A DNA stretch of 64,000 bases from Astragalus membranaceus (GCA_039519185.1 CM076854.1:156422166-156486165); one strand, 5' to 3'; counted from the stretch's first letter, positions 1-10,801 are shown. Program-made: numbers and translations. The notes: a model not told the origin generated them from the sequence alone.

Positions 1-727
1 TTCTTGGTTTACGACCTCATGTCGAGCCAGCAGCTGGACGAGCTGTTGAACAGCATCGGTCGGGCTGGAAGCAATGGAGGGGGAGGTGGGAAACTATTCC
101 TGTATGAGCTCGTATGGGAACGGGCGTGGTTCGGATTGGGGAATTGTTCCCGAGCTTGGCTGGAATTTGTGAGGTCTTGAACATGGCCCTCGGGGGTTTG
201 TTGTGGTTCGAACTCGGGTATAACCAGTCCTACCCCGGGACCGACCACAAGACTGGTCTGTCTTGAACAGAGTTTGGGCGCCATTTGTGGATCAAGGTAA
301 TGGGAGAGGAACTTGAGTACAGATCCTCCCACTGTGGTCGCCAATGTTCTGTATCGTACTTCCGACCTTAATGAGTTGTCCGAAATAGTTGGTAGGTGTC
401 GTCCTTGATCAGCGGTATTCGATCTTGAGATGGCGATGTTCGATCTTGAGATGGCGGTGTTGTACCTGCAAGAATATTCCGACGCTCAAGTCAGTATTTG
501 AGTGAATCAATGTTTAGTTTTTGAAATTGCTTACATTTATGAGTGTTGAATGTGATATTTATAGAGATTGAGTGATGTTCGTTCTGACGATCCTGAGTCG
601 TTAGATCTTGCAGAGGTATCTGAACCGTTGATTGATTGGGCCAAATTTTCTGGATATGAGCTGGTTGGTTATTGGGCCTCGTAGGGAGTGTAAATATTAT
701 TAAGACATTTTACTTATTTCCATAACA
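1..727 (-). mobile_element. LTR retrotransposon, partial: LTR and start of internal region
   Basis: Read on the minus strand, this is a 5' LTR followed by the first part of the internal region, which runs off the left edge of the window. The LTR occupies 345-727 and has TGTT...AACA ends. Directly inside it lies TTGGCGACCACAGTGGGA, a likely tRNA primer-binding site. An open frame follows from about 282 down to 9 (first ATG gives MAPKLCSRQTSL), rich in proline and serine, resembling an unconserved gag leader. The LTR carries the phrase ACTGACTTGAGCGTCGGA, shared with the LTR at 55.5 kb, so both belong to one family. No pol domain is visible and the other LTR is outside the window. Confidence 0.6.
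345..727 (-). repeat. LTR of the partial retrotransposon at the left edge
   Basis: 383 bp bounded by TGTT and AACA. The inner boundary abuts the candidate primer-binding site at about 328-344. The outer boundary is less certain because the matching LTR and the TSD lie outside the window. Confidence 0.5.
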
Positions 728-879
728 GCTTTAAAGTTTGATTCTCCCTGCATGATTGATATTGTTATATATTGTTAGGGATTTTATATCTCACTTCATT
801 TATTATTGATTTCAAATATGATTACAGATCTCAATTTTCAGTTACCATATTTGAATGTAGTGTCCTTCTCTCTATTTAT

Positions 880-1063
880 TTTTTTAAACCAAGGTATTCT
901 CGACGGCGACCGTGGAGACTAATCCTTTGAGATATCTGAGATCCATTTAAGGGGTTCACCTCTCCCAACAAATGTTTTTCCCATACGCACTGGTCAGGGA
1001 CCGAACCCAGGACCAAATAGTTAAGGGGCCCAAGTATCTACCACTTGTGCCACATCATGTTGG
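880..1063 (-). repeat. tRNA-derived SINE with 19-bp TSD
   Basis: On the minus strand this 184-bp insertion has a tRNA-like head: an A-box-like TGGCACAAGTGGT and a B-box-like GGTTCGGTCCC, then a short A-rich tail. It is flanked by near-identical direct repeats TGTCCTTCTCTCTATTTAT at 861-879 and 1064-1082 (one mismatch). Together these mark a target-primed SINE insertion. Confidence 0.8.
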
Positions 1064-1284
1064 TGTCCTTTTCTCTATTTATCTCTACCAAAACGATGAT
1101 TACTACGGTAAAATAAATTAAATTGCATTCAAAGCAGTATGTTCCTGCTGTTATTTAAAAAATTGAAAATTTTAATTTAAGTAATTGGAATTAAATGATC
1201 GGTTGTTTCTAAGTAATTAATGTTTGGTGTGTATCTAACTAATAATTTCTTGTAGCATAGGATCTGAATACTTTATTTAATTAC

Positions 1285-1472
1285 GAGAAAAACTAGCAAC
1301 ACTTTCTTTTTTACTCTCTCTTCAATATTCTCTCTATAATTAGTTAAAATTATGTGGATTCCACCGCTTTGAAAATAGGACCCACTAATTTAGTAAAACC
1401 ACATAATTTTTGACCAATTCTAGAGTAAGTATTGAAGAGAGTGCGTAAAAAAGAGTTTTACCGGTATTTCTC
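1285..1472. mobile_element. MITE with about 70-bp terminal inverted repeats
   Basis: The ends are imperfect inverted repeats. The left end starts GAGAAAAACTAGCAACAC and runs through a CTCTCTTCAATA block into AAAATTATGTGG. The reverse complement of the right end starts GAGAAATACCGGTAAAAC and passes through the same blocks. There is no coding capacity. I could not fix a TSD, so the superfamily is open. Confidence 0.55.
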
Positions 1473-1932
1473 TTTTTTAATTATTATAGTGCACCACAAG
1501 TAGGTAGGTCAATAGATTTGTTAACCAAAGATTGTGTTGTTGTAATGTTATACTTTTTTTTTTACCTAAAAAAAAATTGTCTCTTTCAGAAACGTGTGGG
1601 CAGCATTAATAAATAAAGAAACACAAGTCAAGGAATCCAACTACATGGATGACTTGACTATCAGGCAATGTTAGGCGATCCTACTACTTAGGCAAAGAAT
1701 TGATAAATGTCCCAGATCAGCAATGTCTATTGGGTCAAAATGTAAAAGCGAGTTGGGTTGGACTAACCCAATTGTACATTGGGTTGTACTTTTTGTAGCT
1801 CAATCAAATTCAAAATAGTGAGCTAGAAGATTGACTTGACATGACCCAATTGTCTACGGGTCTAGTCTGGCTCATTGACCAACTAGATTGAGCTAAAATG
1901 ACACGATTCTTTTCTAACCCCTATTTAGCGAC

Positions 1933-2668
1933 GGTTTTTTTTTGTACCCCCATCACATAACAATCTACCCCTATCGACCCTGCGAAAAGACGCAATTGCC
2001 CTTCACAAAATTTAAAAAACCCGAACGTATCCTGATTTCAAATTTTTTTTGGAAATTGGATTTATGTATCTGTGAGGTAAATCCGATTTCCACTTAAAAT
2101 TTTAAAAATTTAAAAGCGGATTTATTTAAGATGGGGTAAATCCGCTTTTAAAAATAACAAAGCGGATTTACCTTAAGTGGGGGTAAATCCGATTTTGTTA
2201 TTTTTAAAAGCGGATTTACCTTATATGGGGGTCTATCCGCTTTTAAATAACAAAAGCGGATTTACCTTATGTGGGGTAAATCCACTTTGTTAACCTAATT
2301 AATAAATAAATAAATCCGGATTTACCTAATTAATAAATAAATAAATCAGTTAAAAAATTAGATACGAATTTCGACCGTCTTTTGGTTCTGTTTAGTGTGT
2401 AGTTCGTTAACACGTGACGATGTTGTACGTCGAGCGAATAATTTAGGCTAAAAAATCGGTTCTCGGGCAAATCGGAATTCCTTTTTTTAGGGAAATCGGA
2501 TTTATCCTCATCTGAGGTAAATCCACTTTGTTATTTTTAAAGTCGGATTTACCTATTAAGTACCCCCATTTGAGTTAAATCCGCTTTGTTATTTGGGCAG
2601 GGGTATTTTCGAGTATATAAAATGTGATGGGGATATATGGAACGTGATGGGGGTATAAAAAAAAACCC
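1933..2668. mobile_element. Non-autonomous Mutator-like element with hairpin-repeat interior
   Basis: Terminal inverted repeats begin GG(G)TTTTTTTTT(G/A)TACCCCCATCAC, and the element is flanked by a perfect 9-bp TSD, TTTAGCGAC (1924-1932 and 2669-2677). A 9-bp TSD is the Mutator hallmark. The interior is a series of palindromes in which AAGCGGATTTACC alternates with GGTAAATCCGCTT, joined by TTATTTTTAA spacers, so one strand folds into several hairpins. There is no ORF. It belongs to the same family as the element at 37787-39019. Confidence 0.8.
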
Positions 2669-2677
2669 TTTAGCGAC

Positions 2678-3486
2678 CCTAGAACACTGGGCCACCGGGT
2701 TGGCTCGCAAAAATTGACACATCTAGGTAGTATGATAAAGGGTAGAGAAGAGGAGGGGTCCTCGGGGCATACACGTGCATCCTGACAAGGTTGAAATGTG
2801 GAGTATGATTACTGTGTATGTGTCGCCCAAAAGCAATTGTCAGTACCATCCACTCACAACTTCCCACGTGGACGCGCACGTGTGGGTGTTCAAAAATGTA
2901 CTGCATTTACTTGCACATATATCAGCCATGATTAAATACTACTCGTTTAGTCTTTGTCTAATATTAACTGTTTTATTTAAAACATTTGTTTTTCTAAGTT
3001 ATTTGTTATTTATTATTCATGAAAATAATTATCTTTTTAACTATATTTTAATATTCTTACAGCTTATTGGTATTTCAAATATTTTATATTAATTAATCCT
3101 ATTTTTGGGTTATCTTCTTCTCCAACCGCTTGTCAGTGGTGCCATAATTTTGGATCCCTTTTTGTTATATAAAGTGGCACCATGTAAGTGTGAGTTATTA
3201 ATTGTGTGCAGAATTGGTGTGGAGGGTAAAAGGCATGCATACCCTCTTTCCTCCCCAGCATAATTGTTATCTACGTGTATCATATGATGTTGTTCTCTCC
3301 ATTATTATAGGCTATGATATGATTTGATGTGCTTCTAACCAAACCAATTATTGTGCCACTAATACGATTGCCAACTACTACTACCCCTTCAATCACAAAA
3401 ATTGGAGCTGCCATCGAATCACATATCATAATTCATTTTAACTCTGATATTCCTTTCCTACCGTTTCTTTACAAATTGTATGAGTA
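2678..3486. other. Intergenic, no supported gene
   Basis: AT-rich DNA. Short open frames here (around 2679-2906 and 2775-3092) overlap one another on opposite strands, have low-complexity composition and show no recognisable domain. Confidence 0.5.
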
Positions 3487-3891
3487 TAAATAATTCCCTG
3501 CTTTTTTTAAAACAACCCCCCCCCCCCCCATCTTAAGCCATATATGCCTTCCAAAATGACCAAACGGACAAAACTACCATTTAAATCTACAAAATTTTTG
3601 AAAATACTTCAAATCCAGATAAATTCAGAAGGTTTTTTTTTTATTTTCTGGAAATATCATATTTTACGGTATTTCTTCCAAAAATCCCTCAATATTGCCT
3701 TCCGGATTTATCTAGGTTTGATGTATTTCCAGAAATCCCTTAAAATTGCCTTCCGAATTTATCATATAATATGGTGTTTCCGGAGTGCCAAAATAAAAAA
3801 TAAAACATTTATTTGATTAATTGAAAACGCCTTCTACATTGATTTAAAATAACATATTGCAACAACAAACAAAACGAAAACATAATAGAAA

Positions 3892-4257
3892 CTACTGAGA
3901 TGGTGGAGTGAAACGACGAAGGATCTCAGCGACGGTCCTTCTGGTTTCGACGTATACATGCAGATAACCCTTCCATTTAAAGATAACATGAATGGCCATC
4001 ATGGCTTGGACGTCATCGTCGTTGTTGACATCCATTGCAGACCAGTGCACACGTCCATTAACCCAAGCTGGTTTTCGATAAATTATACTAGTTATTTCAT
4101 GCTCGTCGCCCTCCGGTTGCACCTTACACAGTAGTCTCTCTTTCAGGGCAGCGAATGTTATGCTGTGTTTGAACCTACACTGGAACGTGTCTCGCCCCTC
4201 GAAACAGACATCATCATCTTCATTGATGATGATGCCCTGATGATCTCCGGATGTCAT
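3892..4257 (-). pseudogene. Fragment resembling the PB1-like N-terminal domain of MULE/PMD transposon proteins
   Basis: A 121-codon open frame starting MTSGDHQGIIIN. It has an alternating strand/helix pattern (FKHSITFAALKERLL, EITSIIYRKP) and an acidic NNDDDVQAMM stretch. That arrangement is familiar from the N-terminal PB1-like domain of plant MuDR-type transposases and of mobile-domain proteins carried by MULEs. The usual following parts (zinc knuckle, MULE transposase core with DDE residues, SWIM finger) are absent, so it cannot be a complete transposase. The start lies 13 bp from that of a divergent ORF. Family assignment is by recognition only. Confidence 0.45.
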
Positions 4258-4270
4258 AGTACAGTAGCAG

Positions 4271-4576
4271 ATGTTCTATCAGTCCCCAGTGCGGGCTTTC
4301 AAGGACAGCGGTCGACGGACACCCGTCCAGGGTGCTTGTGATGGCGAGTACCTACCATGGTACTTCCAGGTGTCCATTCCCCGTCTGACTCCGGCTCCGC
4401 CTTCACCTCCAGCTCCGCCTTCGCCTCTAGAGGATGTTGGTCCACTTCCCTATGAGTCCAGGGAGAGAGTAGCTAGGCATGTCCAGGATGCCTATGATAG
4501 TCTTTTGGCAGTCGACGACATTCCTGAGGATGTCTATGATAGTCTATTGGCTACTTTACAGCTTTTGGACATTTAG
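4271..4576 (+). pseudogene. Proline-rich C-terminal fragment of a MULE-borne protein
   Basis: A 101-codon frame with the phrase GEYLPWYFQVSIPRLTP, then a proline-rich repeat (APPSPPAPPSP), and an acidic, leucine-rich end with two copies of VYDSLLA-type motif. The YLPWY-type motif and proline-rich tail resemble the C-terminal part of plant-mobile-domain transposon proteins. It diverges head to head from the ORF at 3892-4257, inside the same 9-bp TSD. That suggests an internal rearrangement rather than two working genes. It could also be a captured fragment of unknown origin. Confidence 0.35.
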
Positions 4577-4890
4577 TTGTATTATTTTTTGTATTTTTAC
4601 TGTATTAATACTGATTATTATTGTTTATTAGTTTAGCAAGTTTCGTTACATTTAATTATTTCGCATAAATTTTTTTAATTTAAAAAAAAAATTTAAAAAT
4701 TTCCAAAAATACACATATTTCCGATGGCTTCCGGAAATACCTCTTTTTAGGTATTTCCAGAAAACACATATTTCTGCCTTCCAAAAATAATATATTTTTT
4801 TTACGAAAAACTAGGGGTCTTTTGGAAATTTATGGTAAAATGAGGATATGGGGTCCGATGGGGGGTAAAAAAAAAACAGCCTAAATAATT

Positions 4891-6151
4891 TAGGTGAGTG
4901 TTGGCTATGTTGCCCTAAAAAGCCATAACTGAGAATTCTGACTAGCTCTATCACTTTTCTTGGATAAAATAGTTAGGTTTACTATGAATAAGTTGAACAC
5001 AATAATTGTAAATCATTTTAGTGAGATTCTCTAAGTCTTATTTACCTCCATCGAAACTTATTACTATGTTTTTTTTTGTTACAAAACTTATTACTATGTT
5101 ACTTCTTTAAAATGTGGCCTAATTATAATTTTAGTCTCTCAAATTTTTAATTACAGTTAAAAATCTAAAACAACTCATAATCTATTAGTTGTTTTACAAA
5201 TTTTAATTAGTTGACTAAATTGTTTTAAGAATTACCTCACTTTTTTAAGGAAAAAAACTACCTCACTTAAAACACAAATTAAAAAATATGAACTTTGACT
5301 CAAAATAAAAAAACTCCCAAATTTTCTTCTCTTAAAATCCTATTTTTAAATTATATACAACTCTAAAATAACTATAAACATATTGTTCTCATCATGTAAG
5401 AGTACGAGACACTACTTCCACCGTTCTAAGTGACTTAAAAGGGGACAATGTCAATGTATGGAAAAAAAATTCGTTTTTCAACCTAACTTTCCCTTTTTAT
5501 AGCAGATTGGTTGTATCAACCTTATCAAGATTATCAATGATCTCAAGTATATGCTCTGCAATTTTTTCTTATGCCCGATATTTTTTTGTAAAACCTTTAA
5601 GTTAGATCTCACTCTGTCGAAAAAATTGCATTTTTAGATCCTTTTCGAGGGAGTCGGAAAAGGAAAGAACTTTGTTTGTTTGTTTAGAAGGGACAACTTC
5701 TGAAGATATGACATCGATTCGTGTAGGAGGTTCTTTATTCTCTTGAGGGGCAACTTCAAAAGCATTCACAATCTGCAGGATCTCATTACTTTTTTACAAC
5801 TCTTCTCCATGCAAAGTTTCATTTCCAATATCCACCGTAGCTTCCTCCTGAATAGCAAGAGTCTCAAATTTACTACTTTCACCACCAACTTTGATGAGTG
5901 GTCGAGATCCTTCTGATCCAATCCTTTATCAACGTCTGATGAGTTACCACTTTTCTAGTTGAATATCACATTAGTATATTTAGACAAACCAACATTCATA
6001 TCAATTGTTTTTCTTTTATCCTAATTTGTGTCCATCACCTTAGAGACATACTTAGAAACAATAATTTTAGGTTTAATAACTTGCTCATGAACCTGATGGT
6101 CCTTAATTAGTACAGTTCACACAAAAGTAAGACAAATTTTCATACCCAATT
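4891..6151. other. Intergenic; decayed coding-like stretch on the minus strand around 5560-6120
   Basis: AT-rich. Read on the minus strand, 6120 to 5560 gives long stretches of codon-like sequence rich in Lys, Val, Asp and Ser. These are broken by stops and frame changes, as in the variable part of an old transposon protein. I recognise no domain, so it is left unassigned. Confidence 0.3.
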
Positions 6152-6162
6152 AAATGATAAAC

Positions 6163-6305
6163 TCATTATTCGAGAATGGTAGTTCGCTTGGTTGAGTGAA
6201 ATGGACATTATTGATAGAAAATGTTGGCGTACGGGGTTCGAATCCTGACTCCACTCCCCTCTAACAACTAACACACTAATTACTAACCACTTTCTGCCTA
6301 TAAAA
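6163..6305 (+). repeat. tRNA-derived SINE with 11-bp TSD
   Basis: 143 bp with an A-box-like TTGGTTGAGTGA, a near-perfect B box GGTTCGAATCC at about 6235, and an A-rich tail at 6302-6308. The direct repeat AAATGATAAAC flanks it at 6152-6162 and 6306-6316. It is not a tRNA gene: no acceptor-stem pairing is visible. Confidence 0.75.
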
Positions 6306-6316
6306 AAATGATAAAC

Positions 6317-7159
6317 ACGTTAATACATAGAGCTCCGAATTACCTTATCATCATATGTCTAAAAAATGATTGAGGACCCATAACACTTGAGATTCCACGT
6401 GAGACTGCCTCTCAAAAAGTTACTTAGTCTAATCAACATTCACTGAGTGAGTGAGTGAGTGGTAAGCCCCAACTATCTTTGCATCAAATCATGTCTTTCA
6501 GCATATAGTCGACATGGATGAACCCTTCCCTCCTTTCCAAACCTAATCAGTAATCCATATAACACACTAAACCCTAAGCTTAGGAACTCGTGGCTTGGTT
6601 TCCATTGAGGAACATGAACCCTATTTCTCCTGCAAATCTTGACTAGGGGCCGTTGTGAAAGTCCCTATTAATGTCCAATCGTTGAGCATGTGATGAGCTG
6701 CTTAATTTGACTCAAATAAATACTTTCATCATTAGTTAACACACTAGGAGGTGATACCATACGACATTTTTGCAACTCTTATTTTCCTAAACTTTTTGAC
6801 TTTTAATCATATATATAGGACCACAAGGCTTGCTCATAACGGGAACGAAATAATCAAAGGAAAGGATAGCAGAAAAAAGACAGAAAATGTTTTACATTAT
6901 AAAATTATGTAACATTTATTGTTACCTATAATTTGAATATCATTTTTTATTTTTATTTTTTGTTAGTGTTTTTTGTTTTTTTCTCTTCCATAATGTTATA
7001 TAAAAATAAGCGGAGCACTTGTTAGCGGGATATTGATCACCTGCAGTCACATTAGACTGCAGGGTGCTACATTTAGTTGAAAAAAATTAGTAAAGAGAAT
7101 ATAGAAAAATAATAATGAATGTTGAAACGATAAAAAAGTCCCTCAAATAACACAATGCA
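6317..7159. other. Intergenic, no supported gene
   Basis: AT-rich DNA without a convincing ORF, RNA gene or bounded repeat. Confidence 0.5.
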
Positions 7160-7389
7160 CACTACCGCAAAAGTTACTTTTAGTGACAATCATTTAGTGT
7201 CCACTAGTAGGATACCCGTGCATACGCACCGGTGCTGTCGTGTTATTTTTATGAATGAACTTAGACAGTATTTAAATAGTTTGAACATTACCCCGTAAAA
7301 ATAGAGACAAATTTAAAGTAGATAAAAAAGGAGTTTCAAATAAAAAATAAATAAATATTAAAATCTAAAAATGTAAAAGTATCATTTAA

Positions 7390-9330
7390 AAACAATGCAT
7401 GCATTTATCCCGTGTGTTTTTATATATCAGTGAAGTGTTCTTTTATAAATCAGTGTTGTTATCCCGTGTTTTTTTATATATTAATACAGATATCCCGTGT
7501 TTATATATATTTATATAGTTATACCTGTATTTTTTTATATATCAGTGCAGTTATCTCGTGTTTTTTATGTATCGGTGCAGTTATCTCATAATTTCAATTG
7601 ATTATTTGAGTTGATTAGTAGATTATAGTAGATAGTAAAAGATAGATAGTAGATTATTAGTAAGAAATATTTATCTCGTGTTTTTTTATATATCAGTAAC
7701 AATTATTTGTCCTTCTTTTGGTATTAGTGACAAATATTTTTCGCATCTGTTTTAAATATTAATCAGTTTAAATAGTCATTAAGCCTTTTTTTTTATTAGA
7801 TAGTAGGTTCATAGTAATTTTCAAAAATTATAATTATCAATGGCAAATGTTAATTCCGTGTTTTTTTATATATCACTGCAGTTATCCCTTGTTTTTTATA
7901 TATCAGTGCAGTTATCTGTTAGTTTCATTTGATTATTTTAGTTGATTAGTAGATTATAGTAGATAGTAAATTTGTTAGATAGTAGATTATCAATAAGAAA
8001 TAATTGTTTTAAATATTAATTAGTCTTCTTATTTTTTTAGGTAGTAGGTTTGTAGTAGTAGTCTTCAAAAAATTTAATTATCAATGACAAATATTAATAT
8101 CGTATTTTTTTCATATATCAGTGGAGTTATCCCGTGTTTTATATATATCAGTGGAGTTATCCCGTGTTTTATATATATCAGTGCAGTTATATCGTAATTT
8201 CAATTGATTATTTTAGTTGATTAGTAGATTATAGTAGATAGTAAAAGAGAGATAGTAGATTATCAATAAGAAATATTTGTCTTAAATATTAATCAGTAGT
8301 TGAAATAGTCATTAAATATTATTGTTTTTTAGATAGTAGGTTTATAGTAGTCTTCAAAAATTTTAATTATCAATGACAAATATAAATCCTGTGTTTTTTT
8401 ATATATATCAGTGCAGTTATCCCGTGTTTTTTTATATGTCATCGCAGTTATCCCGTAGTTTCAATTGATTATTTGAGTTGATTAGTAGATTATAGTAGAT
8501 AGTAAAAGATAGATAGTAGATTATCAATAAGAAATATCTATCCCATGTTTTTTATATATCAGTAAAACTATTTGTCCTTTTTTAGGTATTAGTGACAAAA
8601 TATTGTCGCGTGTGTTTTAAATATTAATCAGTTTAAATAGTCATTAAGCCTTCTTGTTTTTTTAGATAGTAGATTTATAGTAGTTTTCAAAAATCATAAT
8701 TATCAATAGTAAATATTAATCTCGTGTTTTTTTATATATCACTGCAGTTATCTCGTGTTTTTTATATATCAGTGCAGTTATCTCGTAGTTTCAATTGATT
8801 ATTTTAGTTGATTAGTAGATTATAGTAGATAGTAAAAGTTAGATATTTGATTATCAATAAAAAATATTTGTTTTAAATATTAATTACTAATTTAAATAGT
8901 CATTAAGTATTCTTGTTTTTTAGATAATAGGTTTATAGTAGTAGTCTTCAAAAAATTTAAATATCAATGACAAATATTAATCTCGTGTTTTTTTTTATAT
9001 ATCAGTGCAGTTATCCCGTTTTTTTATATATCAATGCAGTTATTTCGTAATTTCAATTGATTATTTTAGTTGATTAGTATATTGTAGTAAATAGTAAAGG
9101 AGATATAGTAGATTATCAATAAAAATATTGGTTTTAAATATTAATCAGTAGTTTAAATAGTCTTTAAATATTATTGTTTTTTAGATAGTAGGTTGATAGT
9201 AGTCTTCAAAAATATTAACTATCAATGACAAATATTAATCCTGTGGTTTTTTGTATATCAGTGCAGTTATCCCGTGATTTTTATATATCATTGTAGTTAT
9301 CTCGTAGTTTCAATTGATTACTTTAGTTGA
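7390..9330. repeat. Tandem repeat array inside Helitron copy 1
   Basis: The block CAATTGATTA recurs near 7600, 7930, 8200, 8465, 8790, 9055 and 9310, giving spacings of about 255-330 bp. Each unit has conserved sub-blocks (AGTAGATTATAGTAGATAGT, TATATATCAGTGCAGTTATC) and long and short unit types alternate. Confidence 0.75.
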
Positions 9331-9333
9331 TTA

Positions 9334-10290
9334 TAATATATATTAAAAGATAGGTAGTAGATTATCAATAAGAGGTGATAGTAGATTATCAATAAGAGTC
9401 TAAAGAGATTTCGGAGAGAAAAATTGAAATTTTAAGGTGATAGTTTTTTTTGTTTTTTAGTGTGACCCATTTACATTTTTATAGGTAATTTGAATAGAGT
9501 AGTGTTTGTATAAATTTAGAAATTTAGTTAAAAAAATTAAAGTGAAGTGATAAAAGAAAGAAAGTGTAAGAGAAAAGGAAGAAAGAGAGTGTAAGAGAAA
9601 AGTGAAAAGGAGAAAAGAGAGTGTAAGAAGAAAGAGAAAAAAGGAAGAAATAGAGTGTAAGAAAAGTGAAAAGTAAGAAAGAGAGTGTAAGAAGAAAGAG
9701 AAAAAAAGAAAAAAAAGAGTGTAATGACATTTTCACTCTTAAATTAGATATGTGTCTTGTTAATAAGAGATCCAAATTGGTAATTTCATAGGAGGTTTGT
9801 TTGTATAAATAGATAATATATATTAAAAGATAGGTAGTAGATTATCAATAAGAGGTGATAGTAGATTATCAATAAGAGTGTAAAGAGATTTCGGAGAGAA
9901 AAATTAAAATTTTAAGGTGATAGTTTTTTTTTTGTTTTTTAGTGTGACCCATTTGCATTTTTATAGGTAATTTGAATAGAGTAGTGTTTGTATAAATTTA
10001 GAAATTTAGTTAAAAAAATTAAAGTGAATTGATAAAAGAAAGAAAGTGTAAGAGAAAAGGAAGAAAGAGAGTGTAAGAGAAAAGTGAAAAGGAGAAAAGA
10101 GAGTGTAAGAAGAAAGAGAAAAAATGAAGAAAGAGAGTGTAAGAAAAGTGAAAAGTAAGAAAGAGAGTGTAAGAAGAAAGAGAAAAAAAGAAAAAAAAAA
10201 GTGTAATGACATTTTCACTCTTAAATTAGATATGTGTCTTGTTAATAAGAGATCCAAATTGGTAATTTCATAGGAGGTTTGTTTGTATAA
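9334..10290. repeat. 480-bp direct tandem duplication at the Helitron 5' end
   Basis: 9334-9813 and 9814-10290 are near-identical. Each contains an A/G-rich tract of AAGAGAGTGTAAGA-type repeats and the segment ending GGAGGTTTGTTTGTATAAAT. Copy 2 of the Helitron has a single version of this segment. The minus-strand open frames in the tract (9524-9775, 10006-10257) are low-complexity Phe/Leu/Ser strings, not proteins. Confidence 0.75.
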
Positions 10291-10388
10291 ATTGATATTA
10301 GATTAGATAAGATAATTGCCACTAATTTATCTTCTAAACCTTTTTTTTTGCGAGCAATAAGTATTAGCCAATAATATGAATTTGTTGG

Positions 10389-10457
10389 ATACCTCTCGGC
10401 CGAACTCCAGATTTCCCCTAGACACCAGAGGGGGTTAAAGACCCCTAGACAAAAAAA
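10389..10457 (+). repeat. 5'-truncated SINE with 16-bp TSD
   Basis: A 69-bp insertion ending in an A-run lies between two exact copies of AATATGAATTTGTTGG (10373-10388 and 10458-10473). It contains CGAACTCCAGATT and AAAGACCCCTAGACAAAA, resembling the 3' part of the SINE at 43497-43667. Confidence 0.75.
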
Positions 10458-10801
10458 AATATGAATTTGTTGGTCAAAGTTAGCGCTTCATTTTTTCTTT
10501 TTTATCAAAGCAATTCATTTGTTCTTTTATCTCGTTTAAAAACAATTTGTTCTCGGCGGGCTCTTTCGTTCTCCTTTCCATGAAATCTTCCAGATTTCAC
10601 TTCCTCTATCTTTGAACCCTATAATTCACCTTCAGAAACTCCCCTTATCTTTGAACCCTCCCAATTTTGATACGAAATACTGTGACCCCACATACAGTGA
10701 CCATTTTTGTAATTGCTGGTGAAACTTTTAGCGACCATTTTTATTGCCGCTAATAGCATTATTTATTGCCGCCAAAAGCCTTTTTTGTTGTTGTAGTGGC
10801 A

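Larger units (their letters stand above)
3496..4881. mobile_element. Mutator-like element carrying two divergent ORFs
   Basis: It is bounded by a perfect 9-bp TSD, TAAATAATT (3487-3495 and 4882-4890). The ends are a C/T-rich inverted repeat: the left end has CTTTTTTTAAAACAACCCCC, and the reverse complement of the right end starts GGCTGTTTTTTTTTTACCCC. They are related to the ends of the other two hairpin-type MULEs here. Short repeats such as GCCTTCCGGAAAT, in both orientations, flank a coding core at 3892-4576. That core has one MULE-type N-terminal domain and one proline-rich ORF, so this is a deletion derivative of a coding MULE. Confidence 0.75.
7204..10307 (-). mobile_element. Non-autonomous Helitron, copy 1
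   Basis: Read on the minus strand it starts TCTAATCTAAT and ends GTATCCTACTAG followed by T. This matches the Helitron 5'-TC...CTRR-3' rule with insertion between A and T. A small hairpin (GTGC-loop-GCAC, plus 7218-7229) sits about 10 bp inside the 3' end. A second copy with the same ends lies at 29730-35848. There is no Rep/helicase coding. The interior consists of tandem units of roughly 255-330 bp, each with TTATCCCGTGTTTTTTATAT, CAGTGCAGTTATC and CAATTGATTATTTTAGTTG blocks. Confidence 0.7.
7160..10798. mobile_element. CACTA (En/Spm) relic containing a Helitron
   Basis: The left end begins CACTACCGCAAAAG. The right end closes with TTGTTGTTGTAGTG, so both termini are CACTAC. A 3-bp TSD GCA lies at 7157-7159 and 10799-10801, as expected for CACTA. 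Sub-terminal short repeats are present (TTTAGTG near the left; GCCGCTAATAG and TTATTGCCGCCAAAAG near the right). Most of the interior is a later Helitron (7204-10307) plus a truncated SINE (10389-10457). What remains of the original CACTA is short and non-coding. Confidence 0.6.

Noticed and set aside
6230..6245. Possible tRNA gene (B-box GGTTCGAATCC)
   Set aside because: No cloverleaf or acceptor pairing; TSDs and an A tail show it is a SINE.
8000..9300. CRISPR-like regular repeats
   Set aside because: Units are long, AT-rich and contiguous without spacers, in a eukaryotic Helitron; not a CRISPR array.
9524..10257. Two minus-strand ORFs of 83 codons with almost the same Phe/Leu/Ser-rich product
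   Set aside because: They are translations of duplicated A/G-rich tracts in the Helitron, low complexity and without any domain.
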